Notes under the pieces: model-generated
Told to the model about the DNA's origin: nothing
Database searches by the model: none
The model's input: only the letters and a program-made list of their open reading frames with translations
Shown here: piece after piece, positions 52,415 through 62,870 of the stretch
How positions within the stretch are numbered: position 1 is the stretch's first letter
Layout of the letters: each line of letters starts with the position of its first letter
Program-made: the position numbers and the translations under genes
From: Caenorhabditis elegans
Taxonomy: Eukaryota; Nematoda; Chromadorea; Rhabditida; Rhabditidae
Length of the DNA stretch: 64,000 nucleotides
Direction of reading: 5' to 3'
Assembly (NCBI RefSeq): GCF_000002985.6
Contig: NC_003283.11
Location: forward strand, 18,663,501 to 18,727,500

Positions 52415-55400
52415 TTAGGCAATATTATTGTGAAGAAAACGGTCTTCCTGAGAAAATGCTTGTTGATCTTTTACTGGAGAGTTTTCGTTCTGATTTTTCC
52501 AGCGGAGAATCAGTTTGCGAACAATAAAAATGAAAAGAACAAAGAAAAATGGAACAATATAGGTCATCTATAGGTCATAGGTCATATAGGTCACATAGGT
52601 CATAGGGATCACGGAAAATCAGTTTTTTTCCAACTTCGACAAAACTGGGGATGGCACGTGCCGTGAAGCTTCTTCTGCATATATCCGACGCCAAACCTCT
52701 GCTCAGACATTTTGAGTGCTCTGCGGAGCAATTAACATTGAAAATTGCAAGGGTAGATTTGCAATGAAGGAATGTGAGGGCACATGCACTTGTTGCTCCT
52801 GAAATGATATTGAAGTAGAACATCGAACGAAGATTTTTGAAAAGTCATTTGACATGGATTTTTGCTTTTTTTTGAAGCTAAGTTTTAGAAGGTTCCAGAA
52901 AATTTTAGCAAATTCGAAAAAATTGCAGAAAATTCAAGGATGTTCCTGAAAATCTTTAAAATATTCCAGAAAATTTCAGAAAATTTTAAAATGATCTAGA
53001 AAACTCTAGGACGTTCCTGAAAATTTCAGAAAATTCCGGAACCTTACAAAAAATTTCAGAAAATTTCATCAAACTCTAAAAATACCAGAAAATTCTAGGA
53101 AAGCCTAAGAAGGTTTCAGAAAAATACGGATTTTTTTTGTAAAATTTAGCCATTTTTAAGAAATTTCTGAAGAGCCTAAAATGTTCCAAAAAATTCCAGA
53201 AAATCCCAAAAAAAATCAGAAAGTTTTAGAAAATTTGAGAAGGTTTAAAATATATTTAAAATATTTTTAGAACGTTTCAAAAAATTCAAAAAATGTTTTT
53301 GAATGCTGGAGTAGGTTTCAGAAAATTTTGAAGAATTTCAGAAAATCCCAGAAAGTCTCCAAAAAATCCAGAAATTTCCAGAAATTTCAAAAAAAATCAG
53401 AACGTTTTTGAAAATTTGATAATGTTTAATAAAATTTAAAAATATTTTTAGAACGTTTCAAAAAATTCCAGAACATTTAAAAAAGTTCCAGGAAGTTCAA
53501 TTTCAGAAAATGTTAGAAATTTTTTTGAAAGCTGGAGTATGTTTCAGAAAGTTTTGGAAATTTTCAGAAAATTCCAGAAAATTTCACAAAAAAATTTAAA
53601 CATTTTTGAGAAATTTCAGAAAAGTCTAGAATGTTCCAAAAAATTCCAGAAAATCCCAAAAAAAATTCAGGAATTTTTTAGAACATTCGAGAAGATCTAA
53701 AATATATTTAAAAAATTTTTTAGAACATTTCAAAAAATTCAAAATATTTTACAAAATTTTTTGAATGCTGGAGTATGTTTCGGAAATTTTAGGGAAGTTT
53801 CAGAAAGTTCCAGAAATATTTTAAAAAATATATAGTGCTTTGACATGAAATTTTGCTCTTTTTTGAGCCAAGAGGGTGTTTTTCTAAATTTTCAAAAATA
53901 CATTTTCTAGTGAAACACATTGAAAAACTCACGTTTCGAATCGCTGCAATCCCCTGGACTTTCATTTTTTGAAATATCCATCAAGAAAAACGAGTGGTTT
54001 TTATGATCTACTGATTTCAGCGAACTATTCTTATATACGTACACAATGTTGTCATCTGAAAAAAAAAGAATTTAGTAAAAATTATTGATTTTTTCAAACA
54101 CCTTCTAGAACAACTTCAATCTGTGTTCGGTGGCTCATGTACCAATAATACCTATGGCAAGTCAATTTGGTTTCATCGCTTTTGGAAATCTCCTGAAAAT
54201 TTTAAACTAAAAAATGAATTAAATATATTTCAGAAAAAAAATCGTTTATTTTCTAAAAATTAATTTTTTAATTTTTCTGAAAAAAAATCTCACGTATAGT
54301 TTGTCCAAAAATTTCGTCACGCACTTTTGCTGCTTTGGACTTTCAATGCAATCTCTGAGCACAGCCCACGCTTCGTTGATTTGATCTGAAATTTTTAAAA
54401 TTAATTGAAGATTTTTATAGAACGCTTCAAAAAATTCTTGAGCATTTCAAAAAATAAGGAATGAATTCTAGAACGTACCAAAGTTTTTTTTTGAAAATTT
54501 CAAAAAAGTTTATAAACTTTTAGAACGTTCCAGAAATTTCTAGAATATTGCACAATATTCCAACAATTTTCAGAAATTTCTAGAACGTTCCAGAAAATTT
54601 CGAAAAGTTCCAAAAAATTCAGAAAATTCTGTTAAAAAATCTAGCAGATTTCAGAAAATTTTAGGACGCTTCAACAATTCGAAATTTCAGAAAATTCTAG
54701 AAAGTTTCACAACTTTTCAGTAAATTTTAGACAATTCTAGGACGTTCAGAAAATTTTGAAATTTAAAAAAAAAATTTTTAATCCTAGATCGTTCTAGAAA
54801 ATTTTAGAAAATTCTAGAAAATTTCAGAACGTTCCAGAAAATTCTAGGAGGTTCCTAAAATTTCTAGAAAATTCTTGGACGTTTCAGAAAATTTCAGAAA
54901 ATTAAAAAAAAATTCCAGAAAGTTATACGGCTTTCCGAAAAATTCTGGAACGTTCCAGAAAATTTTTAGAAAATTCTACGACGTTCCAGAAAATCTCAGA
55001 AAGTTCTAAGATATTACATAACTTTTCAGTATATTTCATTTTTTAATTCTTGGTCGTTCCAGAAATTTTCAGAAAATTCTTTAAAAAATCTATAAAACTC
55101 CAAACAATTTCATAAAATTCTAGGACGTTCCACAACTTTTGAGAACGTTCCAGAAAATTCTAAAAATTTCAGAAAATTCCAGGACGTTCCACAAATTTCC
55201 AGAAAACTTCAAAAAATTCCAAAAAATTTCTAAAAGATTTCAGAAATTTTCAACAAATTGCAGAAAGTCCAGAATTTTTTAAAGAATTTTTCAACTCAAT
55301 AAATTCTACAAAAAAAACTCACACGCTCCCCGGACCCCGCAAAACTGGAATGCCAAGTGCCGGTCGACTCTTTTCCAGCACGGTTCAATCTTCTCTCCGC

Positions 55401-56444
55401 CGTACCATAACTGCGTTGGTATGTACTTGTCCCATTGCGTAGAGTTGATTTGAGCTTTTTGTAGCAGTCCTTCTGAAAAATCGGCGGTTTTGACAGCATC
55501 AAATTGTTTTAGAAAATCACAAAAAAATTTTTGAAAGTCAAAAAATTTTTGAAAATTTTTGAAAAATTCCAAAAGTGTTAGAAAATTTTTTGAATGTTGG
55601 AGTGTGTTTCAGAAATTTTTGGGAAGTTTTAGCAAACTTCGGAGAGTCTCAAAAAATCCCAGGAAATTTCAGGAAGTTTCAGAAAATTTCTTTTTTTTTC
55701 AGAGTCTCAAAAAAAATCAGAAAGTCTCAAAAAAATCCAGAAAGTTCCAAAAATTCCGAAAAAAAAATCAGAAAGTTTTAGACAGTTTGAGAAGGTCTAA
55801 AATATATTTGAAATATTTTCAGAACATTCCAAAAAATTCCAAAAATGTTAGAACATTTTTTGAATGCTGGAGTATGTTTCCGAAATTTTTGTAAATTTTC
55901 TGAGAACGTCAGACAGTTCCAAAAAAGTTCAGAAAGTTAAATAAAAATTTTGAAAAAAACCGTACTCGAAAAAAATCTCCCAGCGAGTTGCGCTGTGCAT
56001 TGACACGAAACGAGGAAATACCGTTGGCTTTCACTAAATTTCAAAGTTACCTCGCTGTTTTGGCTAAGATGTGTAACATCGCATAACAAACTCGGTTCCT
56101 TACCCAAAACGATTACGAATACTGAAAAGTTGAGAAAATTTGACTAAAAGCTGAAAAAAATGCGCTGAAAAAGGAACTGCCAAGAAATGGGCGGGGCCTA
56201 TGTGGAAATATTTCATAAAACTTTTTTCTTTTTTTTTTTGAAAGTTTGGAGTTCATTTTTGCACCAAAAAATTCAAAAAAAATTCAAAATTTAGATAATT
56301 TCCCGCCAATTTTCTTGTCAAAAAATATTGTTGAAAATTACAAGTGTATGACGTCATGGTAAAATAAACCAAAATTCGGCCCCGCCCACATATTGGATTT
56401 GCGTTGAACTTACAGAGAATTAATAATAAAGTGAATAGGTGCAT
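52415..56444 (-). CDS. Cys-rich membrane protein (tentatively DUF19-like), copy 2
   Basis: Minus-strand exons 56444-56414, 56121-55966, 55472-55323, 54385-54294, 54192-54102, 54055-53933 and 52798-52635, with a proposed last exon 52567-52415, close in phase to 319 residues. Signal peptide MHLFTLLLILLFVIVLG. Paralogous to the gene at 38087-41814: CDVTHLSQ, QYFLVSCQCTAQL-like block, WYGGEKIEPCWKRVDRHLAF, NEAWAVLRDCIES, CHRYYWYMSH and CSAEHSKCLSRGLASDIC all align, as do exon sizes (31, about 150, about 150 and 92 bp). The counterpart of copy-1 exon 5 is split by an extra intron. Read straight on, exon 7 stops at 52575 inside TGACCTA repeats and loses the membrane helix (288 residues). A 67-base intron (52634-52568) restores IVPFFFVLFIFIVRKLILRW and a tail; that junction is unproven. 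Confidence 0.78.
52565..52612. repeat. TGACCTA(TA) heptamer-like repeat
   Basis: Five or six copies of ATAGGTCA with 7-9 bp spacing at the junction between ectodomain and membrane helix of the Cys-rich gene copy 2. Confidence 0.85.
52880..55270. repeat. 'CCAGAAAATTTTAGAACGTTCC' arrays in introns
   Basis: Imperfect 10-25 bp units fill the introns at 52880-53830 and 54410-55270, and part of 55530-55940. A block with TTTTGAATGCTGGAGTATGTT recurs near 53290, 53530, 53760, 55590 and 55860, showing segmental copying between introns. Confidence 0.88.
56122..56413. other. Intron 1 of the Cys-rich gene copy 2
   Basis: AT-rich, with GGGCGGGGCC and its near complement GGCCCCGCCC about 180 bp apart and a TGACGTCA site near 56349. 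No repeat array. Confidence 0.5.
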
Positions 56445-56574
56445 AGGAATTTAATTGAAAAAAAATATGGAGAAGTATGTCATTACCAACACCTATGTGA
56501 ATAACTGATAAGACCGTGTGCTCATCGTTAATTGTTTGTGCTGATAAAAAATTCCTATGAAATTGGAAATTTTA
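56445..56574. promoter_or_regulatory. Upstream region of the Cys-rich gene copy 2
   Basis: Short non-repetitive segment before the minus-strand start at 56444. ACTGATAAGACC near 56505 holds a GATA-type site. No clear TATA box. Confidence 0.3.
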
Positions 56575-56995
56575 GGATGTATGCGCCAAATGTCGGCTGC
56601 ACATCAAGGCTGTGCGGCTGGTGGAAAAATTCGGCTGTCGGCGTCAGCCTACCCGGCAGGTGTCGGCTGCTAAGGAAATTTCCGTCAATTCTTATCCACC
56701 TGTCAAATGTCTGCTGCTAAACTTCAGAGTGTTTAATTCAGTGGCTGCGTGTCGGCTGCTAGAAATCTCTGAAAATGTCGGCCAACCCGGCTGGTGTCGG
56801 CTGCAAAGTTTCACGGAGCTGTCGGCTACAAAGTTTCAGCGAACTACGGTCAATTCTGATCCACCCGTGAGATGCCCGCTCTGCTATTCCTCGGAGTATT
56901 TACATCTACCCGGTAGGTGTCGGCTGCCGAAAAATACCAAAGAATTTCGGCTTCTCTACTTCCACCCGGCAAGTGTCGTCTGCTTTTTTCTGAAG
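56575..56995. repeat. GTGTCGGCTGC tandem repeat
   Basis: About nine degenerate units with (C/G)TGTCGGCTGC, often preceded by CACCCGGCAG or CCCGGCAGG and spaced about 35-75 bp. G+C is higher than in the surroundings. The long plus-strand frame over it (56612-57067) encodes no recognisable domain and has no splice context. Confidence 0.75.
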
Positions 56996-57629
56996 ACCTT
57001 CTATTTTTCTTATTATTTTCCTGCTTTTACATACTTCATAAACCGAAAAAAAAACATTTTCAAATAAAAATTCAAATTTATTATATATTTAACGGTTCCT
57101 CTTACGGATGTAGAAGAAGATATAAAATTTTTTTTTAATCCAATTTTTCCACTGGTTCCTCGTTTGGATATGTAGAAGAGATCTGAAAACTATTAATGAT
57201 TTTTCAGAGAATTTTTTTTTAATTTTGTGTATTTTTTTGTGTTTCACTAACCTTTAAAAAATCCAAATTTTGTTGGTTTCACCAATCGGACGATGTTTTT
57301 TCAAACAAACCTGAAAAATTGCAAAATTAATATATTTTCCAAATTTCAAATCTATATTTTTTGGAAATCTTTAAGAAATTTAAATTTTTTTTTAGGCCTA
57401 AAATTTTATAGATATTATTTAACCATGGGGTTTACCTTTATCTAACGCTTAGAGTGCCTGGACCAAGGGTCTTCTGAAACGACGTGATGCTTCTTCTTCC
57501 TCGATCGTTTCCAGGAAACATTTTAATAGGAACAATTCATGATTCTACTCGAAGACTTCTTGAATCCGAGCAAAGGTTACTTTTTTTGCTGCTGAATGTA
57601 ATCTTATTACATAAAAAAAAATACAAAAC

Positions 57630-58625
57630 ATAAAAAAATGTCTGATATTCTGAATTTCCTATGTAAAAATGTGTAAAATTTTCAATTTCCTATGCAAAAA
57701 TATCTGAAGTTTCAAATTTCCTATATAAAAAATGTCTGAAAATTTAAATTTCCTATGTAAAAATGTCTGAAATGTGGAATTTACAATGTAAAAATGTCAA
57801 AAATTCTTGATTTCTTGTGTGAAAATTCCCCCAAAATTTTGAATTTCCATTGTTAAAAAGTCTGAATTTTCTGATTTCCAATGTAAAAATTTCTGATAAT
57901 TCTATTTTACTACGTAAAAATGTTTGAAATTGTGAATTTTCAACATGAAAATGCCTGAAATTTTGAATTTCCTATGTAAAAATGTCTAAAATCCCGAATT
58001 TCCATTGTAAAAATGCTTGAAATTCTAAAATTCGTATATAAAGATAGCTGATTTTCTCAATTTCCAACGTAAAAATGTTTGAAATTTGAAATTTCTAATT
58101 TAACAACGTCTAAAATTTTGAATTTCCTATGTAAAAATGTCTAAAATCCCGAATTTCCATTGTAAAAATGCTTGAAATTCTAAAATTCCTATATAAAAAT
58201 ATCTGACTTTCTCAATTTCCAACGTAAAAATGTTTGAAATTTTCAATTTCTAATTTAACAACGTCTAAAATTTCGAATTTACAATGTAAAAATGCCCACA
58301 ATTTCAAATTTGCATAGTGAAAATATTCGAAATTGTGAGCTTCCAACATAAAAAAAATGTCTGAAATTTTAAATTTCCTATGTAAAAAATGTCTGAAATG
58401 CGGAATTTCCCATTTAAAAATGTCCAAAATTCTGAATTTCTTGCGTAAAAATCCCCCCAAAATTTTGAATTTCCTATGTAAAAACATTCGAAATTTTGAA
58501 TTTACAGTGTAAAAATGTCTGAAATTCTCAATTTCCAATTTAAAAACGTCTAAAATTTTGAATTTCCTAAGTGAAAAAAAAATTAAAAATCTGTCCGAAA
58601 TTGTGAGTTTCCAGCATGAAAACTG
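57630..58625. repeat. 'ATTTCCTATGTAAAAATGTC' tandem array
   Basis: About 30 units, the reverse complement of the family at 1060-1925. A block of about 170 bp (TTTTGAATTTCCTATGTAAA through AATTTCCAACGTAAAAATG) occurs twice in tandem (57955-58110 and 58115-58270). Confidence 0.9.
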
Positions 58626-58959
58626 CCTAAAAATTGAAATTTTCCAAGGTAAAAAATTATTCCAATTTCCCGCACAAAACTCAAAATTTCTATAAAAACA
58701 TACTTTAATTTCAACTTTTTTCAGTGTGGTCTTTGAGTTTCCGATTTCGTTGTCATCTGCTCTGAACCGGATAAATTTTCAGGCAAATTCCTGTATTGTC
58801 AGGTCTCTGGTGTTGGTAACTTCAAATGTTTTTACTGTCCAGCATAGTTCGACGTCTGAAAATTTAAATTTATCATGAAATTTTACTTTTTACAAAAATT
58901 CGAAATTCGACAACTTGATTAAATCTTTGAAAATTCCTAGCTAAAAAATTCCTAAAAAA

Positions 58960-59200
58960 AAGAAAATTTCATGAGTAAAAATGTTTGAAATTTCGGATTT
59001 CCTATTTAGAATTGCCCAAATTTTTGAATTTCCCATGTTAAAAGTTTCAAAATGTCAAGATTATTATGCAAAAATGTCTGAAAAAATTTATTTTCTATGT
59101 TGAAACGTTCAAAATGATCAATTCCCTATGTAAAACTAACTAGATATCTCAGAAAATCATTTTTTGAAAACAATTTCCGGTCGCTTAATCTCAAAAAAAA
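58960..59200. repeat. Further units of the same array
   Basis: Sparse copies of TTTCCTATTTAGAATTGCCC-type units between exon-like blocks. Confidence 0.6.
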
Positions 59201-59482
59201 ATAAAATTTCCACAAATCCCATACCATATTCCAATTTTTTTCCAACACGGAGTGGTTCATAAAGTGAGTTGCCATATTGCGAACTCAGCGATGGTTAGAT
59301 TTCCTGGATTTTTTGAAATTTTCCTGCACATCCAAATTTGGCTGTTCCGTCCAAGTAGAAGGGTCTGAAAATTGAAAGTTTTTAACTTAAGATTTTCAAA
59401 AAAAAAAAATTCAAATTCAAATTTCAATTTCATTAAAATATCTTAATTTCCATCAAAAACTGAACCAGTTAAAATCTCAGCC

Positions 59483-59490
59483 TGAGGCTA

Positions 59491-59567
<77 letters not shown>

Positions 59568-59690
59568 AATCCTTTCTAGCCCTAAGTCTAAGCCTGAGCC
59601 TGAGCCTGAGCCTAAAGCTAAGCCTCAGCTTCAGCCTAAGCCTAAGACTAGGCCTAAGCCTGAGGGGAGGGGCCTAAGGCTTGATTTTTT
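59483..59690 (-). repeat. Telomere-like hexamer array, inverted (GCCTGA / GCCTAA)
   Basis: About 15 uninterrupted GCCTGA units followed by GCCTAA, GCCTCA and degenerate copies. On the minus strand this is TCAGGC/TTAGGC, the same series as at 15249-15395 but in the opposite orientation. Confidence 0.88.
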
Positions 59691-59799
59691 CCGTAAAAAC
59701 TGAAAATTTCCTTACACCGATTTTCTTCTTTTCCATTGTTCCTCCGTTGGATATGTAGAAGAAATCTGAAAAATTATTGATTTCAAAAGAGAAAAAACA

Positions 59800-60120
59800 A
59801 ACAAAATTACATATTTTGGGTGAAAATTGTCAGAAATTACCAATTTCCTGTGGAAAAATGTCTAAATTTTTGAATTTCTCATGTAAAAATATATGAAAAA
59901 TTGATTTTCCAGTAGAAAAGTGTCCGAAATTTCAAATTTCCTGTTTAAAATTGCCTAAAATTTTAGATCACAATTCAATTTTTCTCATGCAAAAATTAGT
60001 GAAAACTAGCTTTACCAATTCAAAAAAGCCTAAAATGTCAAATTTCCTTTGTAAAAACGCCTAAAATTTCGATTTTTCTTCATAAAACCTATTTCAAATT
60101 TTAATTTATTCTTCAAAAAC
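59800..60120. repeat. 'TTTCCTGTGGAAAAATGTCT' array units
   Basis: Another stretch of the interspersed repeat, ending at the exon-like block at 60125. Confidence 0.7.
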
Positions 60121-60179
60121 TCACTTTTCTCCAATTTTCAGCTCCAAATCCATAAAAATTCAGTAAAAATCAATAAAAA

Positions 60180-60400
60180 ATGGTGAGGGCCCCATTCCGT
60201 AGGGGTCCAGTAGACACAGAATGATGTGTGTGTGTGAATGTGTACAATTTGCATTCCCGGACAATTGCCATGTTTTCTCTGCCACTCTCTCACATTTCTG
60301 CACTCTCTCGCCTACTTACTCGTTGGAGAGGAGGTCAGAGAGAGAGAGAGATCGAGAGATAGAGACGGAGAGAAAAGTGGGGAGAAATATCGATTTAGGT
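60180..60400. promoter_or_regulatory. GAGA/CTCT-rich promoter-like region
   Basis: CTCTCTCACATTTCTGCACTCTCTCGCC, abbreviated here as CTCTC blocks at 60285-60310, faces a GAGAGAGAGAGAGATCGAGA tract at 60335-60375. Paired CT/GA tracts are common at worm promoters. It lies just upstream of the minus-strand ATG at 60153. Function is inferred from composition only. Confidence 0.35.
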
Positions 60401-61230
60401 TCGGTGGGGGAATTGGGAGAGAACGGGGAAAAAATATTGGAAATATAAAAAAATATAGGATTTTTTTTGGAAAGTCGAATTTCAGAAGTGGAAGCTAAAA
60501 ATTTCGTCTTAAATTTTTTTTTCAAAAAAAAAAAATTAAGTTTTATAATATAATATTAAATTTCAGCCAATTTTCAGAAATGAAGGCTCAAATTTTTCAT
60601 ATTTTCCTCTACATTTTCAGTTATTTTTAACGTTAAAAAAAAATTTAAAATCGTGAACATTTTTTAGTTAAAAATAATTACAGTTGATCCCTAATTTCAG
60701 CCAATTTTTAGACTTAAATTTACAGAAGAATAGGGGTTTTTTTGGTATATCAGTGCAAATTTAATAAGAAGTAGATACTTTTTATGGAATAATGCATGTT
60801 AAAACTATTTATCCGGATTTTAATTTTATAAAATCAAAAATTTCAAATTTCCCATGTAAAAATTCCTGAAATTTCTATTTTTCATACGTTTTCTAAAGTA
60901 AAAATGCCTACAAAATAGAATTTCCTGCATAAAATCTGTGTGAAAATTTGTATTTCCTGTGCAAAAATGCCAAAAATTCTAAAATTTCAATGTAAAACTC
61001 TCTGGAATTTTGAATTTCCAACATAAAAATGTCGGAAATTTTTCAATTTTCTTATGTAAAAGTGCCTGAAAATTCAAGTTTTCAATCAAAAATTGTATGA
61101 AAATTTGAAATTTCAATGTAAAAACACCTGAAATGTTCAATTTTCCTAAATAAACGTGCTTTTACGTTTCCGATGAATTTCCTGCTTAAAATCGTCTGAA
61201 AATTCGAGTTTCCAAAGTAAAAATGTCTGA
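60400..61230. repeat. AT-rich spacer grading into the interspersed array
   Basis: Unique AT-rich DNA to about 60830, then units such as AATTTCCCATGTAAAAATTC to 61230. No gene seen. Confidence 0.65.
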
Positions 61231-61235
61231 AATAT

Positions 61236-61648
61236 AATAAAGATTGCTTGTCATGAGCAGGTTTATTAGTTAATAAAGTAATTTACAGAAAAGCAGGTTA
61301 TTGTGGGCAAACAACGAACACGTGACAACGGGTTAAAAGTAAAGGAAAAGGCCTCGAATGAGCGTTTCTGCTCCTTTTATAGGGGAATTGGGCGGGGCCA
61401 AGAACATTCCAGAATGGTGACAATTAGAGTTGGCGCCGGCAATTCAGATCCGCGCGCCGTCCGGTGGGGCGCGCTTGCATCGTGACCTCCAAACGTTGGC
61501 AGGCCTAGTCGTTGTCTTGGGCAGCGGTTCTGGCCGGATAACCGTGATGTTATCCGCTACGGCAGCACTTGCTGGACCTGTAAGACTATACGGAAGTAAT
61601 GCTCTTGTATGGCGGTGGGAAAGTACAAGGATCGTGAAGATTCTTACA
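61236..61648 (-). mobile_element. Solo LTR of a retrotransposon
   Basis: A 413-bp G+C-richer island with, on the minus strand, a TGTAAGAATC start, TATAAAAGG at 61381-61373, and AATAAA at 61267-61262 in the order expected of an LTR promoter and polyadenylation signal. Direct ATAT (possibly AATAT) flanks both ends as a target duplication. It interrupts the interspersed repeat array, which resumes on the other side. No internal retroelement genes adjoin it. The superfamily is not certain; BEL/Pao is possible given the gag fragment at 42 kb. Confidence 0.65.
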
Positions 61649-61649
61649 A

Positions 61650-61820
61650 TATCAAATTTCCCACGTAAAAACGCTTGAAATTTTGAGTTTCCAACATAAA
61701 AATGTCTGAATTTTCGAGATTCCCATGTAAAAACGCTCGGAATTTCAAAAATCCCATCTAAAAATTCCTGAAAATTTGAGTTTCTAACTTAAAAATGCCT
61801 AATTTTTTTTTCGAATTTAA
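61650..61820. repeat. Resumed interspersed array
   Basis: Units like AATTTCCCACGTAAAAACGC continue directly after the LTR. Confidence 0.75.
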
Positions 61821-61994
61821 AACAGCAAAACCCCAATAAAACACCATTAAAAGCTAATAAATTAATAAATCTTCATATCTATTCGGAAATCAAGAGAGAA
61901 AAAAAAATTAGATTGGACAGTTGCACAGCTGCAGATTATTGCTGCAGAGAAGGGTTTCCTGCAAAAAAAAAACGATTAAATTCAGTTTCAGACC

Positions 61995-62112
61995 CCCGGG
62001 GTATGCGGCAAATTTGCCGTTTGCCGAGCTCGGCAAATTTGCAAAGTTTGCCGAACTTGGCAAAATTCAAAAAAGTGGATTTGCCGAATTTTGAAATTTG
62101 CCACACACCCCT
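61995..62112. repeat. TTTGCCG / CGGCAAA palindromic repeat
   Basis: CGGCAAATTTGCCG, TTTGCCGAGCTCGGCAAA and TTGCCGAACTTGGCAAA are adjacent palindromes over about 115 bp. This kind of CGGCAAA palindrome is common in worm genomes. Confidence 0.85.
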
Positions 62113-62870
62113 AGTTCAGACTAATTTTTATTTTTATTTTCTGCCTTACCTACTTCCAACTCCTTTAAGGTGCCGTCGGCATTAGCTAGCTTTTGTTTCT
62201 GTGCGAATTGCGACGAATATCGGAAATACCTCAACCATTACAAAAGTCTGCTGTAGCAGTCAATTGCTTCAAAATCTGAAAATTTTTTTCCAAACTTTTT
62301 TTGAAACACTGAAATCTACTATTAACTCACTGCAACTCTTAGAATTTCATTTTAAAAAAAGCTTTAAAATACCAGTAAAATAATTAAAAAAAAACAGAAT
62401 AAAAAATTTGGGCACCTTGCCTTTGGCGCCCTAAGAAGACAGAATGACTAGCTGGCGAGCAGCCCTGCCCAGCTCATTTTGGCTTCTCTAGGGCTCTCCT
62501 GCTCTTGTGTGCTCTTTTAATCTAATCTGAAAAGGATGTAGAGCTTGTTTCAGTTTCTCTGGGCTCTCTGCTTTTATCTATAAGCTCTGTGGAGGCATCG
62601 CTGCCTGAAGATCTCTGACTAGCTCTCCTGTGCTCTCTAATCTAATGTGGTATGCATGAGAGTTAAGTTCAGTTTTTCTGTGCTCTTTGCTGGCTCCTCT
62701 CAGCCTCTATCAGTGCGCACAAGGAGCATCAGGGGTGAGCCCAGAGAGCTCAGAAAGCAGCAAAACTTAGGTTGCTCACTGCTTCCAGGATTTCTAAAAT
62801 GAAACGAGAAGCCGTGTTGTTTCTCAGGGCACATTGCTTTTTTATCCAAAAATTGAAAGGTTCTCGTATA
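62113..62870. other. Unique segment, no supported gene
   Basis: Bases 62440-62780 are rich in AGCTCTC and CTCTGTGCTC words and are less AT-rich than the rest, but all frames break quickly and no splice pattern emerges. Confidence 0.5.

Larger units (their letters stand above)
57085..60153 (-). pseudogene. Degenerate exon-like blocks on the minus strand
   Basis: Blocks with acceptor and donor-like ends lie between repeat arrays: 60153-60125 (MDLELKIGEK), about 59767-59719 (FLLHIQRRNNGKEENR), about 59366-59318 (PFYLDGTAKFGCAGKF then a stop), about 58855-58775 (CWTVKTFEVTNTRDLTIQEF then a stop) and about 57182-57088 (LLHIQTRNQW). The first three join in phase, but the product is only about 45 residues. 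The second and fifth blocks are homologous to each other, as are the third and fourth. They look like decayed, serially duplicated exons; no family recognised. Confidence 0.3.

Noticed and set aside
56612..57067. 151-residue plus-strand ORF
   Set aside because: It runs over the GTGTCGGCTGC tandem repeat and ends in Lys/Phe-rich AT sequence; no domain, signal peptide or splice evidence.
61303..61678. Two overlapping plus-strand ORFs in a G+C-richer island
   Set aside because: The island has LTR signals on the opposite strand and the peptides match nothing recognisable.
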